A stretch of 64,000 bases of DNA from CAVUBL01 sp963739795. GTDB lineage: Bacteria > Acidobacteriota > Thermoanaerobaculia > Multivoradales > DATKCC01. The position numbers and the translations under genes were made by a program. Of this stretch, positions 35,412 to 45,135 are shown piece after piece. The first letter of the stretch is position 1. Each line of letters starts with the position of its first letter. The notes under the pieces are model-generated. The model made no database searches, was not told the DNA's origin, and saw only the letters and a list, made by a program, of their open reading frames with translations. The DNA is taken from assembly GCA_963739795.1 (NCBI GenBank), contig CAVUBL010000016.1:124001-188000 (forward strand), given 5' to 3'.

Positions 35412-38400
35412 ATGAGCGAGGAGGAGCTCACCCGGCCCGGCGCCGCGGAGGACGCCGCGGAGGAGGCCCCGGAGACGCCGGAGACCGGCCCCGGGGCGCG
35501 GCGAGGGCGCAAGGTCCGGGGATGCCTCCTGCGCTCGGCCGTCTACGCCCTCGTCGTGATCGCTGTGGCGGTCGCCGGCGCCTACGCCTGGCTCCAGGGC
35601 TCGGGCGCGCGCACCCGGGTTCGCAACGTTCTCGAGAGCCGCCTCGCCACCTACTTCGGCCGCGACGTCACGGTCGGCGCCGTCCACTGGACGCTCTATC
35701 CCTTCTCGGTCGAGCTCGACGACCTGGTGATCCCCGGCGACCGGCCCGGCGCCGCGCCCGTCGCTCGCGTCCCCCGGCTCTCGATCCATGCCCAGATCGC
35801 GGGCTGGAAGCGCTGGAACCGGCCCGAGGTCCGGATCTCCCAGGTGTTCGTCGAGCGGCCCGAGGTCTACCTGGAGGTGCGCGAGGACGGCTCGAACAAC
35901 CTGCCGAGCTTCGGCAGCGGCGAAGGTGGCGAGAGCCGGGTCGAGGTGCGGGTCGCCGCCGTGGTCGTGGAGAAGGGGCGCTTCCACCTGAACGCCCTCG
36001 AGATGCCGTTCGACCTCCAGGCCCACGCGGTCTTCGCCCGCCTCGTGGGCACCGGCGGCCAGGGGGGGGCGAGCTGGAGGGGCTCGCCACCGCCCAGCAG
36101 GTGGAGGTCGTCCTGCCGCCCGGAAAGAGCTACGTGGCGGCGTTCTCGGGCAAGGTGAAGATCGGCCCGCAGAAGGTCGAGATCGTGACCTCCCGCCTGA
36201 CCGGACCGGACCTCCGCGCCGAGGCCCACGGCACCCTCCTGGTGCCGGAGGAGACGCGGGCCCTGAGCCTCGAGCTCTCGGCCGAGGGCCAGGTCGCCCT
36301 CGCCGCCGACCTGGGCTACATGGACGCCGGGGAGCCCCCGGTCTCCGGACCCTTCCGGTTCGAGGGCCACCTGCTCTGGCGTCCCGACGGCTGGAGGGTC
36401 TCCGGCGGGCTCTCGTCGCGCCGCCTGGTCCAGGACCTCCGGATCCTCACCGACGTGCAGGGAGTTCTCACCGTGGTTCCCGACGGTCTGCGCTACGAGA
36501 TCGACCACGCGGCCTACGCGGGCGGCTCGATCTCCGGGCTGGTGAGCGGCGATCTGGGCGGCGAGACCATCCCGCTCCAGGTGGATCTCCAGGTCTCGGA
36601 CCTCGGGTTGCCGGAGCTGATCGCCGACCAGGACCTGCCTATCGAGGGCCTCCACGGACGGGTGAGCGGCGAGGTGAGCTACGGCTTCGAGACCGAAGAC
36701 CCGGAGTCGGGCAACGGCTGGGCGGACCTCCAGGTGCGCTCGCTCTCCCAGGACGTCCTCTCGCCGGGCCTGGCCCTGACCGGCCAGGTGCCCCTGGAGA
36801 TCGACCGGGGGGTGGTTCGCACGCAGGCGCTGCGCCTGGTCTCGGCCTCGGGTTCCCAGGTGGTCCAGGCCGAGGGCTCCTTCGACATCTCCGCCGGCGC
36901 CGGCGACTACCGCTACGAGCTCTCGACCCGGAACGTGGCCCAGCTCGCGGCGCTCATCCCGATCGACACCTCCGCGGGGCCTCCGGCGTGGCTGCCCACC
37001 GCTGGCCACGGAGAGGCGCAGGGCACCCTGACCCTGCGCCCCGGAGTAGTGACGAGCGACGTCTCCTTCAAGCTCTCCGGCGTCGAGAGCCCGGGGCTCC
37101 GGGCCGAGACGGTCGACGGCTCGGCCCGTGTCGGAATCGAGGGCATCCGCCACCTCATCCTCGAAGCCTCCCAGGCCGGCGGCGCCCTGATGGTCGCCGG
37201 CTCGATCCCCTTCGACGAGGGGGTCGCGGCCCTGCCCTTCGACCTGACCGTGGATGCCGCCGCCTGGCCCGGGGACGAGCGCCTGGCGGCGTGGCTGCCG
37301 GTGGAGCTGCCCATCTCCGGGCCGATCTCGGGCCGCCTGACCCTGGAGGGGAGCGTCGACAGCCCGGTGGGCACGGCGGACCTCGAGGTGGAGCCGGCGA
37401 AGCTGGCGGGCATCGAGACCGACCTCCTCCTGGCCGACCTCTCCTTCGACGCCGACCACCTGGAGGTTCAGCGGGCGGTGGTGCACACCGCGGCCGGCGA
37501 GATCCGGGCCCAGGGCACCCTCGAGATCGCGAGCGGCGCCCTCGACTTCCAGATCGCGGCGCCCACCCTCGACCTCGACAAGGAGCCCCTGGCCTCCGCC
37601 CTGCCCGGAGAGGTCACGGGCCGCCTCGCCCTCGAAGGGACGATCGGCGGCACCCTGGACCGCCCCCGGGCGGAGGCGACGGTGACCAGCGAGGGCCTGA
37701 CCCTCGCCCAGCACCCGGTGGGAGGCGACGGTGCGGCCCGCCTGCGGCTGGACTGGGACGGCGAGCACCTCACCGCCGAGGGCGGCGTGCCCGAGGTCCT
37801 GGCGATCGACGGCGGCGGGGCGCTCTCCACCGAGCGGGCGGACCTCTCCTTCCACGTGGTGAGCCGGCACCTGGGCGAGGGCGTCCGGGCCCTGGTCCCG
37901 GCGGTGCCCGAGGACTTCCACGGCGACCTCGAGGGGGACCTTACGGTGGCCGGCGACTTCGCGCACCCCGACGAGCTCGCCGTGCGCCTCGAGCTGCCGA
38001 GCCTCCACCTCCATTACGAGAGCCACTCCCTGGCCAACGTCGAGCCCGTGGTCGTCCGCTACACCGGCTCGGCGCTCGAGGTGGACTCCCTCTACCTCCG
38101 GGAGCAGGGCGGCGACAGCGAGCTGTTCGTCCACGGCAGCGTCGGACTGACCGGGGATCTGCCCCTCGACCTGCAGCTCCAGGGGAGCATCTCCACCGAC
38201 TGGGCGGAGCTCTTCCTGCCCCAGGGGGACCTGACCGGCACCTTCGAGGTGCTGGCGACGGTGGCGGGGACGGTCTCCGAGCCGCAGCTCAACGGCGAGG
38301 GCGAGCTGCGCGACGCGAGCCTGGTCTTCGAAGGGTTCCCGCAGTCGCTCGAGGATCTGAACGCGGTGGTCCTGTTCTACCCGAGCCAGCTCGTCCTCGA

Positions 38401-39514
38401 CCACCTGGAGACCCGGGTGGGCGGGGGCAGCGTGAAGGCGTCGGGCCGGGTGGGCCTCTACGGCGAGCACGGCCCCGACTACCGGCTCCAGGCGTCGGCC
38501 CAGAACGTCAGCCTGCGCTACCCGGAGGGCTTCTGGTTCCAGGCCGATGCGGCCCTCTCCCTGCTCTCCACGCCGGACGGGCGGCTGCTGCGGGGCACGG
38601 TTCAGCTCGACCGGGCCTTCTACGTCAAGGACGTGGAGGTCAGCCTGCTCCAGCTCATGCGCCGGGCCCTGCGCGTCGAGCGCCTGCAGGTGGCCGACAC
38701 CAACGAGCTCGAGACCAGCACCCAGCTCGCCATCAGCGTCGAGGCGCCCACGGGCAACGTACGGGTGCGCAACAACCTGGCCGACCTGCGGGGTTCGGCG
38801 GACCTCACCGTGCGCGGCACCGTGGCGCGCCCCGTGCTCTTCGGCACCGTGGAGTTCGAGCGCGGCGGCACGCTCGTCTACTCCGACGACGAGTTCGACA
38901 TCGAGCGCGCCCGGATCACCTTCGCCAACCCGGCGCAGATCGACCCCATCATCGACCTGGTGGCCACAACCACCGTGCGGGAGTACGACATCACCCTCAC
39001 CCTGGCCGGCAAGCTCGACACGCTCCAGGCCAAGGTGTCCTCCAACCCGCCACTGGCCGACCTGGACATCGTGGGGCTGCTCACCACCGGCCAGCCCCTG
39101 GGTGACTCGGGGACCTTGGCCGCCACCGGCACCACGGCGTCGCCCACGAACCTGCCGGGCAGCGGCGCCGCGTCGGACACCGCGACCAATCCCGGCGGCT
39201 TCAGCGCCGAGAGCTTCCTCGCCGGGCAGGCGGCCTCGGTGGTCGCCAAGCGCGTCAACACCCTCTTCGGCTTCGACAAGTTCCGCATCAGCCCGGTGGG
39301 CACCACGACCGGCGGGTCGATCTCGGGCGTCGGCGTGACCGTGGGCAAGCGGCTGTCGAAGAGCGTCTTCGTCACCTACACCGAGCAGCCCTCGACCCAG
39401 CAGCAGAGCTTCCTCCAGGTGGAGTGGCAGATCAACCGGCACCTGACCCTGGTATTCACCGCCACCGCCCAGGACACCTACCGGGTCGACGCCCGCTGGG
39501 ACAAGAGGTTCTGA
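35412..39514 (+). CDS. tamB: TamB-family translocation and assembly protein, frame broken at a G8 run
   Basis: The product is a very large TamB-type protein of about 1366 residues once two frames are joined. The first part (35412 to about 36062) has an acidic N-terminus, one membrane anchor (AVYALVVIAVAVAGAYAW, about 38-57) and the start of the repetitive beta-helix region. It then loses frame in the G8 run at 36062-36069, and the protein continues in the -1 frame (ELEGLATAQQVEVVLPPGKS) to 39514. The end carries the TamB_C (DUF490) domain (GTVEFERGGTLVYSDDEFDI, DIVGLLTTGQPL, SVFVTYTEQPS). TamB-type proteins bridge inner and outer membranes and move lipid or assemble barrels. The stop overlaps the start of the Omp85 gene (TGATG), the usual partner. 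One extra G would restore the frame, so sequence error, slippage or programmed frameshifting are all possible. Confidence 0.85.
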
Positions 39515-42500
39515 TGCACCCCCGCGTCCGGCTCCGGATCCGTGCCCTCGGGCTCCTCGTGGCAATGCTGGCTCCGGCCGCGGTGGGAAGGGCCCAGGCG
39601 CCCGAGCCCGAGCCGGTCCGGACTCCGGTGCAAACCCCGGCGAAGGCTCCAGCCAAGGCCTCGGGCCAGGAGCCGAGCTCGGCCCAGCCGCCGGTCGAGA
39701 CCGTCGAGCCGCCGAAGGAGGTCTCCGCGGCGGAGCAGGAGCCGCCGCCGCTGCCGGGCCCGGTGGCGAAGGAGGAGCCGGTGGTGGCCCGCGTCGAGAT
39801 TCGCAGCGACGCCCCCCTGGAGCGGACCCAAGAGGTCCGTCAGCTCCTGGCAGTGCACCCCGGCGAGCGCCTCACCGACCGGGGCGTGCGGCAGACCGTG
39901 CGCAACCTCCAGGCGACCGGCGCGGCCTACGAGGTGGAGCTCTACACCCGCCCCGCCGCGCCGGACGAGCGCATCGCGAACCCCCCGGCGGAGTCGGCGG
40001 CCGACCAGGTGGTCGTGGTGGTGGCGATCTGGGCGGCGGTGGAGGTGGCGAAGGTGTCGGTCGAGGGCGAGACCGGCAAGCTCGATCGGCGGGACCTGGA
40101 GAACGAGCTGTTGGTCGCGGCCGGCCAGCCGCTCATCGAGAGCCGCCTGCTGCGCAGCGTCTACCGTCTGCAGGACCTGTTCGCCAAGCGCGGCTACTTC
40201 AGCGCCGGCGTCCACTTGGGGGTGGAGACCAACGACCTGACCCAGCGTGCGGTGGTGACCTTCCGCGTCGACGCCGGCCCGCGCTCCGAGATCGGACAGG
40301 TGAGTTTCGACGGCGACCTGGGCCCGGTCCGGCCCGAGACCCTGGTCGAGCAGCTCCGCGCCCGTCCCGGCGACGCCTACCGCCAGGAGACGGTCAAGGA
40401 CGACTCCGACCGGCTCCAGAAGTGGCTGATCGACCAGACCTACCGCAAGGCCCAGGTGGGTGCCGCCCGGGAGTCCCGCGACCCGAAGACCCACCGGGTG
40501 GAGCTGACCTACCCGGTGACTCTCGGCCCGAAGGTCACGCTGAAGGTCGTCGGCGTGCCGCGCAAGGACCTGGAGAAGAACGACCTGCTGCCCTTCCTGG
40601 GCGACGACGGCTTCGACGAGGCCCTGGTCTTCCAGGCGGCCGATCGGGTCAAGCGCTACTACCAGGAGAAGGGGCACTGGAAGGTCCACGTCACCTGGGA
40701 CGAGACGACCCGGGACGGCGTGCTCCAGGTGACCTTCCGCGTCGATCCGGGCGAGGTCTACACGCTGCAGGAGGTCCGCTTCAGGGGCAACAAGCAGGTG
40801 AGCGACGGCCAGCTCGCCGAGCTCATGGAGACCACCCCGCGGCGGCTGCTCACCCTGGGCAGCGGCCGTCTGGTGGGCTCGGTGCTCCAGGACGACCTGG
40901 AGAACATCCGGTCCTACTACGCCCTCCAGGGCTTCTCCGGCTACAAGGTGGGCCCCCCGGACATCGAGGCCACGGGCCGGAACCTCACCCTGATCGTCCC
41001 CGTCCGGGAGGGAACCCGCCGCCGGGTCGTCAACCTCACCTTCCAGGGGATCGACGCCCTCTCCAAGGCCGGGCTGCTGAAGAACCTGCCCCTCCAGCCC
41101 GGCGGGCCGTTCCATCCGCTCTTGCTGGAAGACAGCCTGCGGCAGATCCGAGGGCGCTACGAGGAGAAGGGGTATCTCTCGGCCCAGGTCTCGTCGTCGG
41201 AGACCTGGAACGACGACCACACCCTGGTCGACCTGACGATCCAGGTGATCGAAGGCCCCCAGACCCGGGTCGACCGGGTCATCCTCCGGGGCAACGTCAA
41301 GACCGACGACGACGTGATCGAGCACGCCGTGGACCTCAAGCCCGGCGAGCCGGTCAGCCCGACCCGGCTGCTCGAGGCCGAGCGGGCCCTCTACGGCCTC
41401 GGCATCTTCTCCCGGGCCCAGGTGGAGCTGGGGCCGTCGGACCTCTCGGAGCAGGCCAGGGACGTGGTGATCCGGGTCCAGGAGGGGCAGACCCGCCGGG
41501 TCAGCTACGGCCTGGGCTACGACACCGACACCGGGTTCGCCGGCCTCATCGGCTACCGCCAGGGCAACCTGTTCGGTCGCGCCTTTACCCTCCAGACCGA
41601 CCTGCGCTACGGCCAGAGGGAGCGCCTGGCCCGCGTCGCCCTCGACCAGCCCGACCTGACCCGCTGGCACATCCCCCTGGTCTACAACGTCGCCTACCAG
41701 GAGGAGAACCTCCCGAGCTACGACGTGCAGCGGATCGTCACCCAGGCCGAGGCGGTCAAGCAGGAGGACGTCTGGCGCTACGGCCTGGCCTTCGACTACC
41801 GGATCGTCAACTCCAGCCTGACCGTCGACCCCTCCCAGCAGACCACCGACCCGTCGCAGATCATCGAGCGGCGCGACCAGGACATCCACGTCTCGTCGGT
41901 CATTCCGAACGTCCTGATCGACCGGCGCAACGACCCCATCGACCCGACCCAGGGCTGGAGCGCCAGCGCCCGGTTCCAGTGGGCTTTCCCGATCCCGGGC
42001 CTGACCGATGCCGACTTCCTGAAGACCTTCCTCCAGCACACCCGCTACCAGCGCCTGGCTTACGGGCACCTGGCGGGGAGCATCCGCTTCGGCGCCATCC
42101 AGCCCCTCGCCGACGCCACCAAGGACACGAGCGCGCCGCCCGGAGTCGTGCAGCCGGTCGAGCCGCCGAACTTGAAGATCCCCATCGACGAGCGCTTCTT
42201 CGCCGGTGGGGACTTCAGCCACCGGGCGTACGGCAAGGACCGGCTGGGCATCCCGAACACGACCCTCTTCGCCGACGGCAGCGGCCGGGGAGGCAACGGC
42301 CTCCTCCTCGCCAACCTCGACTACCGCTTCCCGGTCTGGGGGCCGGTCGGCGGCGTGCTCTGGGTGGACTCGGGCAACATCTGGCCTGACTGGCGCGACA
42401 TCCGGCCGCAGGACTTCAAGACCGGCATCGGCCTGGGCGTGCGGTACGTCTCGCCCATCGGTCCCATCCGCGCCGGCGTCGGCTACAAGCTGGATCCCAA

Positions 42501-42555
42501 CTCCGGGGACACCGGTCGCTTCCGCTTCTACCTGGCGGTGGGGAACCCGTTCTGA
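39514..42555 (+). CDS. Omp85-family outer-membrane assembly protein with about seven POTRA domains
   Basis: A 1013-aa BamA/TamA-type protein. ATG 39514 was chosen for its overlap with the tamB stop and for the signal peptide (IRALGLLVAMLAPAAVGRAQ). A Pro/Ala-rich linker (about 28-88) precedes seven POTRA-like modules. Their starts read PVVARVEI, EVAKVSVEG, IGQVSFDG, VTLKVVGV, VYTLQEVRFRGNK, RRRVVNLTFQG and TRVDRVILRGN. The barrel begins near GLGYDTDTGFAG (about residue 668), contains the GGDFSHRAYGKDRLG loop region and ends YLAVGNPF. BamA usually has five POTRA domains and TamA three. Linkage to tamB favours a TAM role. Confidence 0.88.
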   Translation: MHPRVRLRIRALGLLVAMLAPAAVGRAQAPEPEPVRTPVQTPAKAPAKASGQEPSSAQPPVETVEPPKEVSAAEQEPPPLPGPVAKEEPVVARVEIRSDAPLERTQEVRQLLAVHPGERLTDRGVRQTVRNLQATGAAYEVELYTRPAAPDERIANPPAESAADQVVVVVAIWAAVEVAKVSVEGETGKLDRRDLENELLVAAGQPLIESRLLRSVYRLQDLFAKRGYFSAGVHLGVETNDLTQRAVVTFRVDAGPRSEIGQVSFDGDLGPVRPETLVEQLRARPGDAYRQETVKDDSDRLQKWLIDQTYRKAQVGAARESRDPKTHRVELTYPVTLGPKVTLKVVGVPRKDLEKNDLLPFLGDDGFDEALVFQAADRVKRYYQEKGHWKVHVTWDETTRDGVLQVTFRVDPGEVYTLQEVRFRGNKQVSDGQLAELMETTPRRLLTLGSGRLVGSVLQDDLENIRSYYALQGFSGYKVGPPDIEATGRNLTLIVPVREGTRRRVVNLTFQGIDALSKAGLLKNLPLQPGGPFHPLLLEDSLRQIRGRYEEKGYLSAQVSSSETWNDDHTLVDLTIQVIEGPQTRVDRVILRGNVKTDDDVIEHAVDLKPGEPVSPTRLLEAERALYGLGIFSRAQVELGPSDLSEQARDVVIRVQEGQTRRVSYGLGYDTDTGFAGLIGYRQGNLFGRAFTLQTDLRYGQRERLARVALDQPDLTRWHIPLVYNVAYQEENLPSYDVQRIVTQAEAVKQEDVWRYGLAFDYRIVNSSLTVDPSQQTTDPSQIIERRDQDIHVSSVIPNVLIDRRNDPIDPTQGWSASARFQWAFPIPGLTDADFLKTFLQHTRYQRLAYGHLAGSIRFGAIQPLADATKDTSAPPGVVQPVEPPNLKIPIDERFFAGGDFSHRAYGKDRLGIPNTTLFADGSGRGGNGLLLANLDYRFPVWGPVGGVLWVDSGNIWPDWRDIRPQDFKTGIGLGVRYVSPIGPIRAGVGYKLDPNSGDTGRFRFYLAVGNPF

Positions 42556-42636
42556 CCCCAAGGTATAGAATGCGGTGAAGGGTGGTCGCGGAGCCGCCCC
42601 GCCTTCCCGCAGCCCGCAACCCGAGATCCTCTTTCG

Positions 42637-43854
42637 ATGTCCGATTCTTCACCTTTCGCCCCCGTCGAGGAGGCGATCCGTGCTTTCCAGGCCGGCCGCT
42701 TCGTCATCATCGTCGACGACGAGGAACGGGAGAACGAGGGGGACCTGGCGATCCCCGCCGAGCTCGTGACGCCCGAGGCGATCAACTTCATGTCCAAGCA
42801 GGGGCGGGGACTGATCTGCCTGTCCATGACCGCCCAGCGGTGCGACGCGCTGAACCTGCCCCTCATGGTCGAGGAGAACACCTCGCCCTTCGCCACCGCC
42901 TTCACCGTCTCCATCGAGGCCCGGGGCAAGATCTCTACCGGCATCTCGGCCGCCGATCGCGCCGCCACCATCCTGACCGCGGTCGCCCCGGCGACCCGGC
43001 CCGAGGACCTGCTGCGTCCCGGGCACGTCTTTCCACTGCGGGCGGCCAAGGGAGGCGTGCTCAAGCGTGCCGGCCAGACCGAGGCCTCCGTCGACCTGGC
43101 GGCCCTCGCGGGGCTCGAGCCGGCCGGCGTGATCTGCGAGATCATGAATGACGACGGCACCATGGCGCGGGTGCCGCAGCTCGCCCGGTTCGCCGCCGAG
43201 CATGGCATCGTGATGATCACGGTGGCCGACCTGATCAGCTACCGGCTGGCCCACGAGACCCTGGTCGAGCGGGTGGCCTCCCCCCGTCTCCCGACGGTCT
43301 ACGGCGCCTTCCAGCTCCACGCGTACCGTTCCCAGGTCACCGGCGAGGAGCACTTGGCGTTGATCCACGGCGACCTCGGCGATCCGGACGATCCGGTCCT
43401 CGTGCGGGTTCACAGCCAGTGCCTGACCGGCGACGTCTTCGGCTCGGAGCGCTGCGACTGCGGCCGCCAGCTCCACTGCGCCCTGGAGATGATCCGGGAG
43501 GAGGGCCGCGGTGTGCTCCTCTACCTCCTCCAGGAGGGGCGGGGGATCGGGCTGGTCAACAAGCTCCGGGCTTACGAGCTCCAGGAGCAGGGCCACGACA
43601 CGGTGGAGGCGAACGAAAAGCTCGGCTTCCGGCCGGACCAGCGCGACTACGGCATCGGCGCCCAGATCCTGCGCGACCTGGGGGTCCGCCGCATGCGCCT
43701 CATGACCAACAACCCGCACAAGTACATCGGCCTGTCGGGCTACGGCCTGGAAATCGTCGAGCGGATCCCCCTCGAGGTTCCTCCCACCGAGAGCAGCGCG
43801 TCCTACCTCAAGGCCAAGCGGGACAAGTTGGGGCACCTGCTGAAGCTGGTCTAG
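42637..43854 (+). CDS. ribBA: Bifunctional DHBP synthase / GTP cyclohydrolase II
   Basis: A 405-aa fusion for riboflavin synthesis. The N-terminal RibB half (about 1-205) has DDEERENEGDLAIPAE and the RPGHVFPLRA segment and makes 3,4-dihydroxy-2-butanone 4-phosphate from ribulose 5-phosphate. The C-terminal RibA half (about 210-405) has HSQCLTGDVFGSERCDCG with the zinc Cys residues, LLYLLQEGRGIGLVNKLRAY and MTNNPHKYIGLSGYGLEI, and opens GTP to the pyrimidine intermediate. All key residues look intact. TATAGAAT at 42564-42571 is a possible -10. Confidence 0.95.
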   Translation: MSDSSPFAPVEEAIRAFQAGRFVIIVDDEERENEGDLAIPAELVTPEAINFMSKQGRGLICLSMTAQRCDALNLPLMVEENTSPFATAFTVSIEARGKISTGISAADRAATILTAVAPATRPEDLLRPGHVFPLRAAKGGVLKRAGQTEASVDLAALAGLEPAGVICEIMNDDGTMARVPQLARFAAEHGIVMITVADLISYRLAHETLVERVASPRLPTVYGAFQLHAYRSQVTGEEHLALIHGDLGDPDDPVLVRVHSQCLTGDVFGSERCDCGRQLHCALEMIREEGRGVLLYLLQEGRGIGLVNKLRAYELQEQGHDTVEANEKLGFRPDQRDYGIGAQILRDLGVRRMRLMTNNPHKYIGLSGYGLEIVERIPLEVPPTESSASYLKAKRDKLGHLLKLV

Positions 43855-43866
43855 CTAGATCTCTCC

Positions 43867-45135
43867 TTGCGCGTTCTGCTCGCGGTCTCGCGCTATCCTT
43901 TTCCGCCGCGTCGCGGCGACCAGCTCCGGGCCGTTCAGACGGCCGAGCTCCTCGCCCGAGCCCACGAGGTCACCTTGCTCGCGCCGGCGCCGCCGGCCGG
44001 GGCTCCGGACTCGCCGGCCGGCCTGCCGTACAGGCTCGAGGCCTACGCGCCGCCAGGCACTGCTCGGCGCCTGATCTCGGTGGCGCGGGCGGCCGTGGCC
44101 GGCCTGCCCCTCCAGAGCGGCCTGTTCCGAAGCCGGGGGCTCGGCCGGGCCCTGCGCCGCCTCGCCCCGCGCCACGACCTGGCGATCCTCCAGCTCGTCC
44201 GGCTCGCTCCCCACGTCCCCGACCTCGCCGGCACGCCGTACCTGGTCGACCTGATCGACAGCCTCTCCCTCTCGTTCGAGCGCCGGGCGGCCCTCGAACG
44301 ATGGTGGCTCGCGCCCCTCCTGCGCTTCGAGGCCCGGCGCCTGGGTCGCTGGGAGCGGCGCCTGGTGGCCGGCGCGGCGGGTGCCCTCGTGGTGGCCGAG
44401 CGGGACCGGGAGGCGATCGTCCGCGGCCTGGAGCCGGTGGCCGCGGAGCGGCTCAGGGTGGTGCCCCTTGCCGTGCCGGAGCCCGTGTCGGAGCCCGTGC
44501 CGGAGTCGGACCCGGCGGCGCCCGTCGCCCCCTCACGGCCGTTCCTGGCCGTCACGGGCAACCTGGGCTACTTCCCGACGGTGGAGGGGACGCTGTGGCT
44601 GCTGAGCGAGGTCTGGCCTGCGCTCCGGGCCCGGCGGCCCGATCTGCGCCTGGTCCTCGCCGGCTCCCGACCCGCCACCCGCCTCACCCGGGCCGCGACG
44701 GCTGCCGGCGCCGAGCTGCACCCGACTCCCGGGGACCTGGGCGCCGAGCTGACGGGGGCGGCGGCGGCGCTCGCCCCCATGCGCTGCGGCGCCGGACAGC
44801 CGCTCAAGGTGATGGAAGCGTGGGCCGCCGGAGTGCCGGTGATCGCGACCTCATGGGCGGCAAGGGGCACGACCGGACGGCCCGGCGAGGACCTGCGGGT
44901 CGCCGACGGGGCCGAGGAGTGGATCGAGGCCGTCCTCGCCCTGCTGGAGGACCCCGCCGCGGGAGCCCGCCTCGCCGCCGCCGGCCGCCGGCGCCTGGCC
45001 GAGGACTACGCCCCGGAGGTCGTGGCGGCGGCTCTCGATCGGGCGATCGCCCGGATCCCCCCTACAACCCCTCGATCCCCTTCTCTCCCCCAGGGGGAGA
45101 AGGGGACGCCTCCACCCGTTCGCCGGGAGGATTAG
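43867..45135 (+). CDS. Glycosyltransferase family 4-like protein
   Basis: A 422-aa GT-B-fold glycosyltransferase beginning at a TTG, 12 bases after ribBA. The N-terminal half has the GT4 opening (VLLAVSRYPFPPRRGDQLRA). The C-terminal half has FLAVTGNLGYFPTVEGTLWL, LRLVLAGSRPATRLTRAAT and PMRCGAGQPLKVMEAWAAGV with the donor-binding Glu region. It resembles sugar transferases of exopolysaccharide or glycolipid pathways. It is convergent with the SARP gene, and their stops overlap by 4 bp. The start codon is uncertain as no ribosome site is seen. Confidence 0.8.
   Translation: MRVLLAVSRYPFPPRRGDQLRAVQTAELLARAHEVTLLAPAPPAGAPDSPAGLPYRLEAYAPPGTARRLISVARAAVAGLPLQSGLFRSRGLGRALRRLAPRHDLAILQLVRLAPHVPDLAGTPYLVDLIDSLSLSFERRAALERWWLAPLLRFEARRLGRWERRLVAGAAGALVVAERDREAIVRGLEPVAAERLRVVPLAVPEPVSEPVPESDPAAPVAPSRPFLAVTGNLGYFPTVEGTLWLLSEVWPALRARRPDLRLVLAGSRPATRLTRAATAAGAELHPTPGDLGAELTGAAAALAPMRCGAGQPLKVMEAWAAGVPVIATSWAARGTTGRPGEDLRVADGAEEWIEAVLALLEDPAAGARLAAAGRRRLAEDYAPEVVAAALDRAIARIPPTTPRSPSLPQGEKGTPPPVRRED

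Noticed and set aside
35867..39565. 1232-aa minus-strand open frame opposite tamB
   Set aside because: Antisense shadow; the plus-strand frames contain the TamB_C domain and join the Omp85 gene.
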